Positions 1-8,827 are shown, counted from the stretch's first letter. The stretch is 64,000 nt of DNA from an uncultured Alphaproteobacteria bacterium (GCA_902521485.1 CABYRQ010000001.1:310001-374000), one strand, 5' to 3'. The notes: generated by a model from the letters alone, not told the origin. Program-made: numbers and translations.

Positions 1-1128
1 CTTGAATCTGGAAGTGATTGTCTAATTACAGGTAAAGCATGCGCCGAGGGTGGAAATTCTACAGTGTGGATGTTTATTGCTATTGGAATAGCAGCCTTGA
101 TTTATCTTGTTTATTTACTTGTTAAACATAGAGACGGGCCAACAGTGTCTTTTATTATTGCAGCAATTGTAATTTTCTTTGGTTGTGTTTGGAGTGGCAC
201 AAGAGAGGCTTATTTTGTTAACGCTGATTTAGGCACCAACTTACAATATATTTTAAATTACGCTCCTCAGTATTTTACATCTGAATATCTAAGAGTTGGT
301 GCAGGGCTGCCCGACTTTTCATCTTCTTCGAGTGCTTTGGTTGGCCTCGCTTACGCTATCGCAACTTTAGGAGGAATAGTTTTCTTTACATCTGCGATAG
401 TAATAATTGCTATGCCAAAATTTAGAAAAGAAATCAAAACACAAACATTGGTATTATTTGCAATAGCAATATCTTTTGTTGTATTTGCTGCAATATCTTA
501 TTACGGAATTGAGTCAAATAGACAGAGTTTCTTCGGTATAGATGGATACGCTGTAATACTAATTTTATTTTTACTTTTTTTACTCACGGCACCAACTCTT
601 TTCTCGAATATAAATTTGAATAATGTTTTCATTATTTTCCTCGGTGTATTAGCAATACTCGCTGTTTACTTTTTAGCTTCACCTTCTGGAACCATTATTA
701 CTGATGATGGAAGTAAGTTTTACTCTCCAATTATTACAGAATTAATTGTTGGCGATACATCATCAATAAACTATACGAGACCTATCCGTGGTGAATTCAT
801 AACAAGTGATTTAACCTGGCTTAAAGAAGCAGCTCTAATTATATTTGCAATATTTGTATTTCAATTTTTTACATATTTAACTATGGGAGCAAAAATATCA
901 TTTGCTAGATTCAGACCTTACATTGCTATTTTAAGCATAGCTGCATTAACATGGTCTGCGATGTTTTTTGCAATTGGATACCCTTATTGGAAAATGATTT
1001 TAATTACAGCAATTGGAATAGCCATTTCGCCTCTGGTATGGCAAGCGTTTAGCGTTTATAAGATAAAATTAAAATCTCAAGAAGGACTTGAAAAATGGGG
1101 AGGTCTATCAGAAGATAGAAAAGTTTAG
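1..1128 (+). CDS. partial polytopic membrane protein, function unknown
   Basis: The reading frame is open from the first base of the window to the stop at 1128. The GTG at 64 is the first start codon visible, but the frame continues upstream of it (reading LESGSDCLITGKACAEGG), so the gene is probably cut by the window edge. The protein has about eight hydrophobic helices, with a serine-rich loop near residues 80-90 of the GTG form and a polar loop near residues 200-245. I recognise no family motif. It ends three bases before the start of an RbsC-type permease, so the two are very probably co-transcribed and this could be a membrane partner of that transporter. That role is inferred from position only. 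Confidence 0.6.
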   Translation, partial: LESGSDCLITGKACAEGGNSTVWMFIAIGIAALIYLVYLLVKHRDGPTVSFIIAAIVIFFGCVWSGTREAYFVNADLGTNLQYILNYAPQYFTSEYLRVGAGLPDFSSSSSALVGLAYAIATLGGIVFFTSAIVIIAMPKFRKEIKTQTLVLFAIAISFVVFAAISYYGIESNRQSFFGIDGYAVILILFLLFLLTAPTLFSNINLNNVFIIFLGVLAILAVYFLASPSGTIITDDGSKFYSPIITELIVGDTSSINYTRPIRGEFITSDLTWLKEAALIIFAIFVFQFFTYLTMGAKISFARFRPYIAILSIAALTWSAMFFAIGYPYWKMILITAIGIAISPLVWQAFSVYKIKLKSQEGLEKWGGLSEDRKV

Positions 1129-1131
1129 TAA

Positions 1132-2523
1132 ATGGAGAAAAGAACTCATAATTTTTTAAAAGGACTTGGAATACTTTTTGCTGTTGCAGCTGGGATAGGT
1201 ACCGCAGTTCTTGGTTATGTAGACAGGACTGATTGGATACAGGTTGCATTTTACTCCGTAGCTGTTGTTGCCATTATTCTTTGGGGATGGCATTTTTTCT
1301 TAGTTAGATGGTCTTATCGATCTTTAGTAAAGGAGGATGGATCTCAACCTCCTGAGTCTACTGAAAATACAAGTAAAAGAAGCCTTTTTTGGGACCTTAT
1401 TGCAAAGAACTGGATAGCTGTTACAGGATTTTTACTTCTTTTAGGTCTTTTTATACTACTATGTTTCTTGGTACCCGGGTTCTTCTCAGGTAGAACAGTC
1501 GTATCAGCAATCATACTATTAGGTTTCTTAATCTTAGCATTTCTTGCATACAAATTTTTAAACATTAATAAGAGCGTGATAATAGGAGTCGCCGTGCTAG
1601 TTGGTCTTTTTATAATAGGGTCAGTTTCTATTGATGGCTTCTTATCATTACAAAATATTAAATCCATGTTAGTTTTTGCTTCTTTTTTAGGGCTTGCAAC
1701 TATTGGACAAACATTAGTTGTGATGTTAGGCGGCCTAGATTTATCAATACCATTTTTAATTGGCGCAACTAATTTAGGATTAATGTCACTTATTTCACTT
1801 GGAGTCCCTCCTTGGCTTGCGTTTATAGTTATTCTTGCTTTTGGTACGATTGTCGGGCTTTTCAATGGTTTGATAAGTTTTAATCTCCAAGGACAATCAT
1901 TAATAGTCACGCTTGGAGTTGGGTTTATGGTAGTAGGCGGAGTACAGATATTGGTGTCACTACCTACAGTTACAGGTGGAACTGTGTTTGGTGTAGTTCC
2001 AGACTGGTTAAAAAACTTAGCGTCATTAAATGGAAAATTTTTTGGTCTTCCAATACCTCCAGTTATATTAATTTGGATATTGATTTCAATTTTATTAATT
2101 GTTGGACTTAGACACACTAAGTGGGGAAGAAATTTATATGCTGTTGGAGGAAAAAGGTTATCTGCTGACAGATTATCAATTTCTGAGAGAGCCTATTGGG
2201 TTGGTGTTTACGTCATAAGTGGATTTACTTCTGCAGCAACAGGAGCAATGTTACTGGGTTGGAGTGGTGGAGGGTTCATTGGTGTAGGTGATCAATATTT
2301 ATTTTTAACAGTGGCAGCTGTGGCTGTAGGAGGAACTTCCTTATTAGGTGGCTATGGAGGTTACGGATTTACAGTAATAGGTGTTCTTGCACTTCAAGTT
2401 ATAAGTACATTTTTGGCTGGACTAGGTTTAAGTTTTGAGGGGCAACAATTTATATTCGGTCTTCTTATTCTGCCTCTTGTTGCACTTTATTCAAGAGCAC
2501 CCCATATAAGGGAGCAAATATAA
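1132..2523 (+). CDS. RbsC-type sugar ABC transporter permease
   Basis: Inner-membrane permease of a sugar-type ABC importer (BPD_transp_2 superfamily, like RbsC and XylH). The recognisable core begins near residue 165. It contains GQTLVVMLGGLDLSIP, which matches the conserved helix that reads GGIDLSVG in RbsC, and later GRNLYAVGGKRLSADRLS, the cytoplasmic loop that contacts the ATPase. A glycine-rich segment follows (AVAVGGTSLLGGYGG). At 463 residues it is longer than RbsC (about 320), the excess being two or three extra N-terminal membrane helices. No cognate ATPase or binding protein lies downstream, so the rest of the transporter should be upstream of the window. The ATG follows the previous stop by three bases. 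Confidence 0.85.
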   Translation: MEKRTHNFLKGLGILFAVAAGIGTAVLGYVDRTDWIQVAFYSVAVVAIILWGWHFFLVRWSYRSLVKEDGSQPPESTENTSKRSLFWDLIAKNWIAVTGFLLLLGLFILLCFLVPGFFSGRTVVSAIILLGFLILAFLAYKFLNINKSVIIGVAVLVGLFIIGSVSIDGFLSLQNIKSMLVFASFLGLATIGQTLVVMLGGLDLSIPFLIGATNLGLMSLISLGVPPWLAFIVILAFGTIVGLFNGLISFNLQGQSLIVTLGVGFMVVGGVQILVSLPTVTGGTVFGVVPDWLKNLASLNGKFFGLPIPPVILIWILISILLIVGLRHTKWGRNLYAVGGKRLSADRLSISERAYWVGVYVISGFTSAATGAMLLGWSGGGFIGVGDQYLFLTVAAVAVGGTSLLGGYGGYGFTVIGVLALQVISTFLAGLGLSFEGQQFIFGLLILPLVALYSRAPHIREQI

Positions 2524-2622
2524 AAATAATGAGTTTAATCAACAGATTTTGTCGTTTTTACAATGAATATTTATTTCAAAATATGAAACAAAAATTATTA
2601 TTAGTTAAAGAGGACGGGTAAT

Positions 2623-2655
2623 ATGTACTTAAGAGGAATAAGTTTTAATGAATAA
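2623..2655 (+). other. possible 10-codon leader ORF overlapping the proteorhodopsin start
   Basis: ATG at 2623 follows a purine-rich stretch (AGAGGACGGG) and opens a ten-codon frame (MYLRGISFNE). Its stop at 2653-2655 lies just past the proteorhodopsin ATG at 2648. The proteorhodopsin ribosome site (AGAGGA) lies inside this mini-frame. The layout would allow translational coupling, but it may be chance; no conservation data are available. Confidence 0.25.
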
Positions 2656-3349
2656 AATGCTTCTGCCTTACGACATTGTAGGGGGGTCTTTTTGGTTAAT
2701 TTCTGTTGGCATGATTGGTGCCACCTTATTTTTCTTTTTTGAGCGTAGCAAAGTAAGCACAAGATTTCATACACCTATGACAATGATAGCTGTTGTATGC
2801 TTGATGTCCTCTATACATTATTTTTTCGTAAAAAATCTGTGGGTAGTCAGCGGCACCGCCCCTACTCTATTAAGGTATATAGATTGGTTTCTTAACTTTC
2901 CAATGCTTGTACTTATTTTTTATGCAATGCTTATGTCAGTTGTCAAAGTTAAACAAGGCATGTTCTGGAGATTATTGGTTGGAACATTAGTTTTTGTTGT
3001 AGCAGGTTTCTTAGGCGCAGCGGGTTATATGAGCAAGACATTAGGTTTCATTGTTTGGTTAGCTGGATGGTTGTACATCCTCGGTGAGCTATATGTTGGA
3101 GAGGCTGGAAGAGCAAATGCTAGATGCGGAAACGAAAATATACAAATGGTTTTCTTCTCGAACAGACTTATTATTACAATTGGATGGGCTATATATCCAA
3201 TGGGATATTTCATAGAGCATTTGGGTGGGGGTATTGATCCCAACAGTGTTAATGTGATTTATAATTTAGCAGACTTTTTAAATAAAATAGTTTTTGGTTT
3301 AATAATTTATAAAGCAGCAATACAAGACATGAGAGTTAATGGACAGTAA
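2648..3349 (+). CDS. proteorhodopsin, green-tuned, with an Asp-Asn-Ile triad
   Basis: Seven-helix retinal protein of the proteorhodopsin family, 233 residues, expected to be a light-driven ion pump in the inner membrane. Compared with green proteorhodopsin (GPR), the Schiff-base lysine is Lys213 in LADFLNKIVFG, its counter-ion Asp209, the proton acceptor Asp79 in RYIDW with Arg76, and the acceptor-partner histidine His57. Spacings match GPR exactly (His to Asp 22, Asp to Lys 134). Leu87 is the tuning position (GPR 105), and leucine there means green absorption. Position 83 (GPR Thr101) is Asn. Position 90 (GPR Glu108, the proton donor) is Ile, so the usual DTE triad reads DNI. No retinal or carotenoid synthesis gene is in the window. 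Some other ion or a sensory role cannot be excluded. Confidence 0.95.
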   Translation: MNKMLLPYDIVGGSFWLISVGMIGATLFFFFERSKVSTRFHTPMTMIAVVCLMSSIHYFFVKNLWVVSGTAPTLLRYIDWFLNFPMLVLIFYAMLMSVVKVKQGMFWRLLVGTLVFVVAGFLGAAGYMSKTLGFIVWLAGWLYILGELYVGEAGRANARCGNENIQMVFFSNRLIITIGWAIYPMGYFIEHLGGGIDPNSVNVIYNLADFLNKIVFGLIIYKAAIQDMRVNGQ

Positions 3350-3358
3350 CATCAATTT

Positions 3359-3367
3359 AGGAGGTGA
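3359..3367 (+). promoter_or_regulatory. full-length Shine-Dalgarno for the SPFH gene
   Basis: AGGAGGTGA is fully complementary to the 3' end of 16S rRNA and lies nine bases before the ATG at 3377. It is the strongest ribosome site I noticed in the window, and it suggests high translation of the flotillin-like gene right after proteorhodopsin. Confidence 0.8.
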
Positions 3368-3376
3368 TAAATAGGT

Positions 3377-5365
3377 ATGAACATTACTAGTGGTGCAGAT
3401 ATTATTGCGATAATAATCTTAATAGCGTTAGCAATAGCAATTATAGTTTACTTGCTACATTGGTTATATAGGCGTTCCTCAAAGGAAATAGCGTTTGTTA
3501 GAACCGGTATGGGAGGTGAACAAGTTGTGATCAGTGGAGGTGCCTTCGTTTTACCTATTATTCACAATATTACCTCAGTAGGTATGAAAACTCTCTGTAT
3601 AGAGGTACAACGAAACGGAAGTAAATCCTTTATAACAAAAAATAGAATGAGGGCTGAAGTAACGGCTGAATTCTATGTGAGAGTAGCTCCTACAACTGAA
3701 GCTGTCTCAATAGCCGCGCAAACATTGGGAAATAGAACACTAGAGCCTGATCATTTAAAAGAACTTGTTCAAGGTCGTTTTGTTGATGGATTAGGTGTTG
3801 TTGCTGCAAAAATGAGTCTTGATGAAATTCAAGAGAATAGATCTGAGTATATTAAAAATGTTGCAGCTCACGTTGAAGAAGCAATCAAGCACACTGGTTT
3901 GGAGTTAGAAACTGTTTCCTTGACATCTCTTAACCAAGCACCTGTGGGTGTATTTGATCCATCTAATACATTTGATGCTGAGGGTTTAACTCAAATAACA
4001 GAATTTACTCAGTCACGTAAAAAGAAAAGAAATGATATTGAGAAAGATACAGAGGTTAGTATTCGAAATAAAAATCTCCAATCTATTAAACAAACTCTAG
4101 AAATTGAAAAAGAAGAGGAATTTTCAAAGTATCAACAAAAACGTGAAATCGAACAACAAAGAGCTATTGAAAATACTGAGACTGTAAAAACAAAAGCTGA
4201 GAAAGACAAAGAGTCTGAGTTGGCTGAAATCTCCTCAGAAAAAGATATTGAGATTGCTAAGATTAGCAAGAAAGACTTTGTTGAGATGGAAAAAAGTTTA
4301 CAAGAAACTAAGCTTATTCAAGAAATTGAAAAAAGAAGAAAAGAACAAAATGAGTTTAGACAACAAACTTCTATCGAGATTAAACAAAAAGACATTGAGA
4401 CAGAAAAAACTATTCTTGAATTGGAAAGAGATGTTGAATTTAGTCGTTTAGAAAAACAAAGATCAGTTGACATTAAACTTGCTGAGGAGAAAGCTCAAAC
4501 AGCAAAAGAAGAAGCTAGAAAAAGATATGAGTCTGAAGAGGCTTATATTATGGCTGAGGAGCAAATTAAAAATGCAAAAACTGCTCAACAGAAAAATGTT
4601 GATGCATTCAAAATTGCTGCGGAGCAAGAGACAAGAGTCTTAGATATCGAAAAGGCAAAAAGAATAGAAATCGAAGAAAAGCAAAAACAAATTGAAGTCT
4701 TAGAAAAATCTAAGTCAGTCTTAAAAACTAAAATGGAAGAAGAAAATGCTCGAGCTAAAGCAGTAGAAGCTGAGGAAAAAGTCAACACCATTCGAGATGT
4801 CGAACAAGCTGAAAAGACAAAAGCTCTAGGAGTAATAGACGCCAGTAAAAATGCTGAGAGAGAAAAATTAGCATCTATGGCTGCGAAAATTAGATATGAA
4901 ATTGAAGCAGCAGGCAAAAAAGCCCTAAATGAAGCGGAAAATGCTAGAAGTGATGCAAGTAGAAGAAGTGCTCTTAGACAAAAACTCGCTGAAAAAATTG
5001 AAGGTATTATTAGAGAATGGGTTAGACCTATGCAAAACATTGATTCAATTAAAGTTGTTGATGTAAATGGATTACCTGGATTTAGTCAGGGAGGAGGAGC
5101 TGAAGGAAGTGGTAACGCTGATAACCCGTCTGCATCTTCAGGTGGATATTCAAAAAAAGGATCTTTAGCAGATAATGTTGTGAATTCTGCTCTTCGATAC
5201 AGAGCACAACAGCCTTTCCTAGATAGTCTTTTAAAAGAAATTGGTATGTCCCCTGGTGAGGCAAGTAACATCAGGAATATTCTCGGTGACTATGATGATC
5301 CTAAGAAGGACAAGCATATGAGATTTGATGAACAAGCTACAAAAACACCCAGGAAAAAGAAATAG
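3377..5365 (+). CDS. flotillin-like SPFH/band 7 membrane scaffold protein (YqiK type)
   Basis: Predicted membrane-anchored scaffold, 662 residues. An N-terminal membrane helix at about 8-30 is followed by an SPFH/band 7 domain at about 35-210, with KEIAFVRTGMGGEQVVISGG near its start and ALDH-like turns replaced by TSLNQAPVGVFDPSN at its end. A very long Glu/Lys/Ala-rich coiled coil runs from about 215 to 560. The tail contains a Gly/Ser-rich linker (GGGAEGSGN) and a basic C-terminus ending in RKKK. Order and size fit the flotillin/YqiK group, which in bacteria organises membrane microdomains. It sits 27 bases after proteorhodopsin and ten bases before an SCP2-like gene, so an operon is likely. 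A link to the rhodopsin is inference from position. Confidence 0.88.
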   Translation: MNITSGADIIAIIILIALAIAIIVYLLHWLYRRSSKEIAFVRTGMGGEQVVISGGAFVLPIIHNITSVGMKTLCIEVQRNGSKSFITKNRMRAEVTAEFYVRVAPTTEAVSIAAQTLGNRTLEPDHLKELVQGRFVDGLGVVAAKMSLDEIQENRSEYIKNVAAHVEEAIKHTGLELETVSLTSLNQAPVGVFDPSNTFDAEGLTQITEFTQSRKKKRNDIEKDTEVSIRNKNLQSIKQTLEIEKEEEFSKYQQKREIEQQRAIENTETVKTKAEKDKESELAEISSEKDIEIAKISKKDFVEMEKSLQETKLIQEIEKRRKEQNEFRQQTSIEIKQKDIETEKTILELERDVEFSRLEKQRSVDIKLAEEKAQTAKEEARKRYESEEAYIMAEEQIKNAKTAQQKNVDAFKIAAEQETRVLDIEKAKRIEIEEKQKQIEVLEKSKSVLKTKMEEENARAKAVEAEEKVNTIRDVEQAEKTKALGVIDASKNAEREKLASMAAKIRYEIEAAGKKALNEAENARSDASRRSALRQKLAEKIEGIIREWVRPMQNIDSIKVVDVNGLPGFSQGGGAEGSGNADNPSASSGGYSKKGSLADNVVNSALRYRAQQPFLDSLLKEIGMSPGEASNIRNILGDYDDPKKDKHMRFDEQATKTPRKKK

Positions 5366-5374
5366 GTATAACTC

Positions 5375-5764
5375 ATGAGTTTAGATGTAAAATCCTGGGC
5401 AAAAAAATATAAAGAGCTTACTGAAAAAGATGAAACCATAAAAGCGATGGCTAAATATTACACTTGTTCATTTCTTTTCGACATGGGTAGTGTGAAGGTG
5501 ATTATCGAGATGCACGATGGAAAAGTTAAAAATATTAATACTAACCCTGGAGGTTTAGATCCATATGACTTTGCATTAAGGGCATCAGAGCAAACATGGA
5601 GAGAGTTTGCAAAGCCTGTTCCAAAACCTATGTTTCATGGTATCTATGCAGCCTCATTTAGAGAAGACCTCAAAATTGAGGGTAATCATTTAGTCTTAAT
5701 GCAAAATCTAAGAAACTTTACTGTTCAATTTGAATTGCTAAGACAATCAGGAGTTCCAGTATGA
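5375..5764 (+). CDS. SCP2-like (sterol carrier protein 2 fold) protein
   Basis: A 129-residue soluble protein. The C-terminal half contains ALRASEQTWREFAKPVPKP followed by FHGIYAASFREDLKIEG and LVLMQNLRNFT, a pattern I associate with small bacterial SCP2-fold proteins that occur beside hydrolases. SCP2 domains bind lipids or other hydrophobic ligands in a tunnel. There is no signal peptide and no membrane helix. The gene lies between the SPFH gene and an alpha/beta hydrolase on the same strand with gaps of nine and 25 bases, which suggests a shared transcript and possibly delivery of a hydrophobic substrate to the hydrolase. That job is inference. Confidence 0.6.
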   Translation: MSLDVKSWAKKYKELTEKDETIKAMAKYYTCSFLFDMGSVKVIIEMHDGKVKNINTNPGGLDPYDFALRASEQTWREFAKPVPKPMFHGIYAASFREDLKIEGNHLVLMQNLRNFTVQFELLRQSGVPV

Positions 5765-5789
5765 TTAAGAAAATTGAAAGGAAAAATTT

Positions 5790-6653
5790 ATGGCAGTAAA
5801 ACATCATGACCCAATAGGTAGATACGTTACCATCGAGGTAGATGGTCAACAGTATAAAGTCTTTTATCTTTCAAATGGAAAAGGCACTCCATTAGTATGT
5901 CAGCATACTGCTGGATGCCACAATCATCAGTGGAGAGGATTACTGGAAGATGAAGAAATTACTCAAAATTATCAAGTTATCGCTTACGACCTTCCAAGAC
6001 ATGGTAAATCGGATCCACCTCATAATACAGAATGGTGGAAAGAGGAATATAAATTAACAGCAGAGCATTACTGTAATTTTATTGTGGAACTTTGTAAGGC
6101 CCTAGACCTTGAAAACCCTATATTTATGGGATCTTCTTTTGGAGGAAACGTGGCTCTTCAATTAGCTCTGAAGTATCCTAACAAATTTAAAGCTGTGATC
6201 CCTGTCGAGGCTGCGCATTACTCCCCTGGTTTTTATATTGATTGGTGGAGGCATCCTCATGCCAATGCAGCTCAAGTGTGTGGTAGTGGAGTTTGGGATT
6301 TAATGGCCCCACAATCTCCAGACATGGATAGATGGTTAACTTGGCATTATTACACTCAAGGATCAGAGGCTTTTAAAGGAGACCTTCATTTTTATTCAGT
6401 TGATCATGATTTAAGAGATGAGCTGCAAAATATCGATGGTCACAAGTGCCCTGTTATCATGCTGACTGGTACTTATGACTACCTAACCCCTCCCGAAGCA
6501 ACAGAAGATACTGCCAGACAAATAAAAGGAGGAGTTTATATTGAAATGAGAGATATTGGTCATTTCCCGATGAGTGAAAACCATGAAGTCTTTAGAGTAT
6601 ATTTATTAGAGGCACTCAGAATTATTAAGGAAAAGACTGATTACAACTCTTAA
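5790..6653 (+). CDS. alpha/beta hydrolase
   Basis: Cytoplasmic alpha/beta-hydrolase-fold enzyme, 287 residues, a typical size. The nucleophile elbow is GSSFGG (Ser116), the acid is probably Asp230 in GTYDYLTPPE, and the histidine is His258 in IGHFPMSE. The oxyanion loop is near QHTAGCHNHQW (38-48), and the DLPRHGKSDPP strand-turn is classic. The His/Trp-rich loop (DWWRHPHA, 151-158) may shape the active site. An ester, lactone or amide substrate is expected. The gene lies in a rightward run with an SCP2-like protein upstream and a solute symporter downstream, so it may act on what the symporter imports. Confidence 0.85.
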   Translation: MAVKHHDPIGRYVTIEVDGQQYKVFYLSNGKGTPLVCQHTAGCHNHQWRGLLEDEEITQNYQVIAYDLPRHGKSDPPHNTEWWKEEYKLTAEHYCNFIVELCKALDLENPIFMGSSFGGNVALQLALKYPNKFKAVIPVEAAHYSPGFYIDWWRHPHANAAQVCGSGVWDLMAPQSPDMDRWLTWHYYTQGSEAFKGDLHFYSVDHDLRDELQNIDGHKCPVIMLTGTYDYLTPPEATEDTARQIKGGVYIEMRDIGHFPMSENHEVFRVYLLEALRIIKEKTDYNS

Positions 6654-6667
6654 TTCAAGTTTGAGTT

Positions 6668-8722
6668 ATGGTCTCTAATCTATATTGGTTTTTTTTCTTT
6701 CTTGTCCTTTATATAAGCTTTTGTCTTTTTTGGGGAGCTAGAACTCTTAGAAAAAATAAAACCCCTGAGGCTTACTATTTAGCAGACAGAAGTGTATCTC
6801 CCTGGGTATTCTTTTTCTCTGCAACAGTAACTACATTTGCAGGCATAACTATCATTTCTTTTCCATCATTAATTTATGCAGATGGGTACTCTTTTCTAGC
6901 TACTGCTGCAATTGTAATAACAATTCCTCTTGGAAGTATATTATTTTTTAAAAGGCAGTGGATGCTAAGTAGAAAATTTAATTTTATCACTCCAGGAGAG
7001 ATGTATTACAAATATTATCAAAGTAATACTCTTAGAATTGTAGTCCTAATAATCGGATTATTTTTTGCTGTTCCGTTTCTTGGTATAATTATTGGATCAA
7101 CAGGTAATGTTGTAGAGTTTATCAGCGGAGGTGAAATAACTAGAGACTCTGCAATGTGGGCACTAACTGCTGTTGTCTTGTTTTATATAGTATCTGGTGG
7201 ATTTAAACCTATGGTGAGTGTAAGCGTTGTTCAATCATGGTTATTTTTTGTTTTTTTCTTAGCACTTGGAGTTGGTGTATTTAATTATTTAGGGGGTTTA
7301 AGTTTTTTTGAAGACCTATCTATGGCGAATAGCTTTATATCTTTCGGAGCTTGGGGAACTACCGGAGGTTACGGAGGCGGCGATATTTCAGGATATTTCA
7401 ACGTTCCTGGTGTAATTCAGTGGGTTGCAGGTATTGGAAAAAATAACCCTTTAGGAGGCCCTTGGACAGCAGTTATGATTTTATCCTTTACTCTCTCTTA
7501 TATGGGTATTGTGCTTTCTCCTACATTTTCGATGTGGAGCTATTCAGTAAAATCACCAAGGTCGTTTTACTTTTATCAAGTTTGGGGGTCAGGTGCTGTA
7601 GTTGGAATATTTTTATTTATATTCGCCCCTTTATTAGGTGTTGGAGCACATCTTCTTGGAGCTAATAGTATTGTTAATTCAAATGGTTTTGCCATTAACC
7701 AAATATTCCCTGAGATAAGTCTACAAAATATATCATCTTTAATTTATGTGTTTGTTGAAAGTTTCAGTAATCTCTCACCAATCATTGTTGGATTTTTAGC
7801 AATATCCATAATTGCTGCTCTTCAATCTACATTATCTGCTTTTTTAATGACCTCAGGCAGCATGGTGGCAAGAGATCTCTATAGACCATATATCGATAGT
7901 AACCCTACATGGAAAAGGGAGTTATTAGTTGCTAGGTTAGCGATGTTGTTATTAAGCTTAGCGGCACTGTATCTTGCAACTTTTTTTGAAACTTCTCTAA
8001 TATTACTTGGTGGATTAGCAATCGCTTTTGGTTTCCAATTATTTCCTGTTTTACTTGGAATGCTTTGGTTTAAATGGATCACTAGGGGTGGGGCAATTCT
8101 AGGACTCATCACCGGATTAGGTTTTGTAACTTTAGCTGAAACTTTTGGTCATAAGCTAACAGGAAATTCTCTTCCTTGGGGGCGATGGCCACTGACAATC
8201 TACTCTGGTTTATGGGGTTTATTCTTTAATGTGATTGTATGTTTTTTATCCTCTATATTTGCAAGTAACGATACAGATAAAGAACATCGAGCATCATTTC
8301 ACAATTTTTTAAATGAACATATGGGTATTCACCCATCAAGAAAAAAAATAAAATCTCTTGCCTATGTCTTTTTTTTAATTTGGGCATTCTTTTCTATCGG
8401 CCCAGGTTTAATTTTTGGAAACTTAATATTTGGTAGCGCTGATCAAAGTTATGATAATTGGGTGATGGGAGTCCCCTCACTATGGGCTTACCAAATAATT
8501 TGGTGGGTAGCGGGTATATTTCTAATTTGGTTTTTAGCAAATAAGATGGACTTATCGACTTTGCCAAAAAAACCCATACTAAATGGTGATGAATATTTGG
8601 CACCTGACGATGTTGAGGAGCAAGGAAACTATATTGATAGAATGGGAGGCGGATATGGTTGGCCACTTATATTAATAGGAATGGCTGTGGCAACTGTAAT
8701 ACTTTCCGTTTATGCATTATAA
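6668..8722 (+). CDS. sodium:solute symporter family (SSS) transporter
   Basis: Large inner-membrane secondary transporter, 684 residues, with about 14-15 hydrophobic helices. It begins with a short periplasmic stub and LPLFWGAR-like helix 1. The segment KTPEAYYLADRSVSPWVFF and the following helix FSATVTTFAGITIIS correspond to the conserved start of sodium/solute symporters of the PutP/PanF/SGLT group, where the unwound helix 1 binds Na+. The segment SIIAALQSTLSAFLMTSGSM at about 375-400 corresponds to the helix 8 Na+ site. The C-terminal 130 residues add two helices and a hydrophilic loop beyond the usual length. The substrate cannot be read from sequence. Its neighbours suggest an organic amide, acid or ester. 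Confidence 0.85.
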   Translation: MVSNLYWFFFFLVLYISFCLFWGARTLRKNKTPEAYYLADRSVSPWVFFFSATVTTFAGITIISFPSLIYADGYSFLATAAIVITIPLGSILFFKRQWMLSRKFNFITPGEMYYKYYQSNTLRIVVLIIGLFFAVPFLGIIIGSTGNVVEFISGGEITRDSAMWALTAVVLFYIVSGGFKPMVSVSVVQSWLFFVFFLALGVGVFNYLGGLSFFEDLSMANSFISFGAWGTTGGYGGGDISGYFNVPGVIQWVAGIGKNNPLGGPWTAVMILSFTLSYMGIVLSPTFSMWSYSVKSPRSFYFYQVWGSGAVVGIFLFIFAPLLGVGAHLLGANSIVNSNGFAINQIFPEISLQNISSLIYVFVESFSNLSPIIVGFLAISIIAALQSTLSAFLMTSGSMVARDLYRPYIDSNPTWKRELLVARLAMLLLSLAALYLATFFETSLILLGGLAIAFGFQLFPVLLGMLWFKWITRGGAILGLITGLGFVTLAETFGHKLTGNSLPWGRWPLTIYSGLWGLFFNVIVCFLSSIFASNDTDKEHRASFHNFLNEHMGIHPSRKKIKSLAYVFFLIWAFFSIGPGLIFGNLIFGSADQSYDNWVMGVPSLWAYQIIWWVAGIFLIWFLANKMDLSTLPKKPILNGDEYLAPDDVEEQGNYIDRMGGGYGWPLILIGMAVATVILSVYAL

Positions 8723-8741
8723 TGATAAAGTACTTAAAATT

Positions 8742-8748
8742 GAGGAGG
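8742..8748 (+). promoter_or_regulatory. orphan Shine-Dalgarno sequence with no start codon in range
   Basis: GAGGAGG, 20 bases after the symporter stop, is a strong ribosome site but has no ATG, GTG or TTG at 5-13 bases. The 13-base context (GAGGAGGAATAA) is the same as that in front of the binding-protein gene at 18433. It could be a remnant of a lost gene or a non-AUG start (ATT TTT CGT opens a 20-codon frame). Confidence 0.35.
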
Positions 8749-8827
8749 AATAAGAATTTTTCGTATTGTGTTTCATTATTTGGAACAAAAAACTGTGCGA
8801 AAGGTTAACTATATTTAAAATATAATT

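Noticed and set aside
1344-2117. 257-codon frame on the minus strand inside the RbsC-type permease
   Set aside because: It is the mirror of a well-supported permease gene; its composition is Pro/Thr/Asn/Lys-rich without domains.
2529-2621. 30-codon gene before the proteorhodopsin leader
   Set aside because: No ribosome site and no recognisable protein feature; it is mentioned only as part of the leader finding.
4585-5040. 151-codon minus-strand frame inside the SPFH gene
   Set aside because: It is an antisense shadow of the repetitive coiled-coil region.
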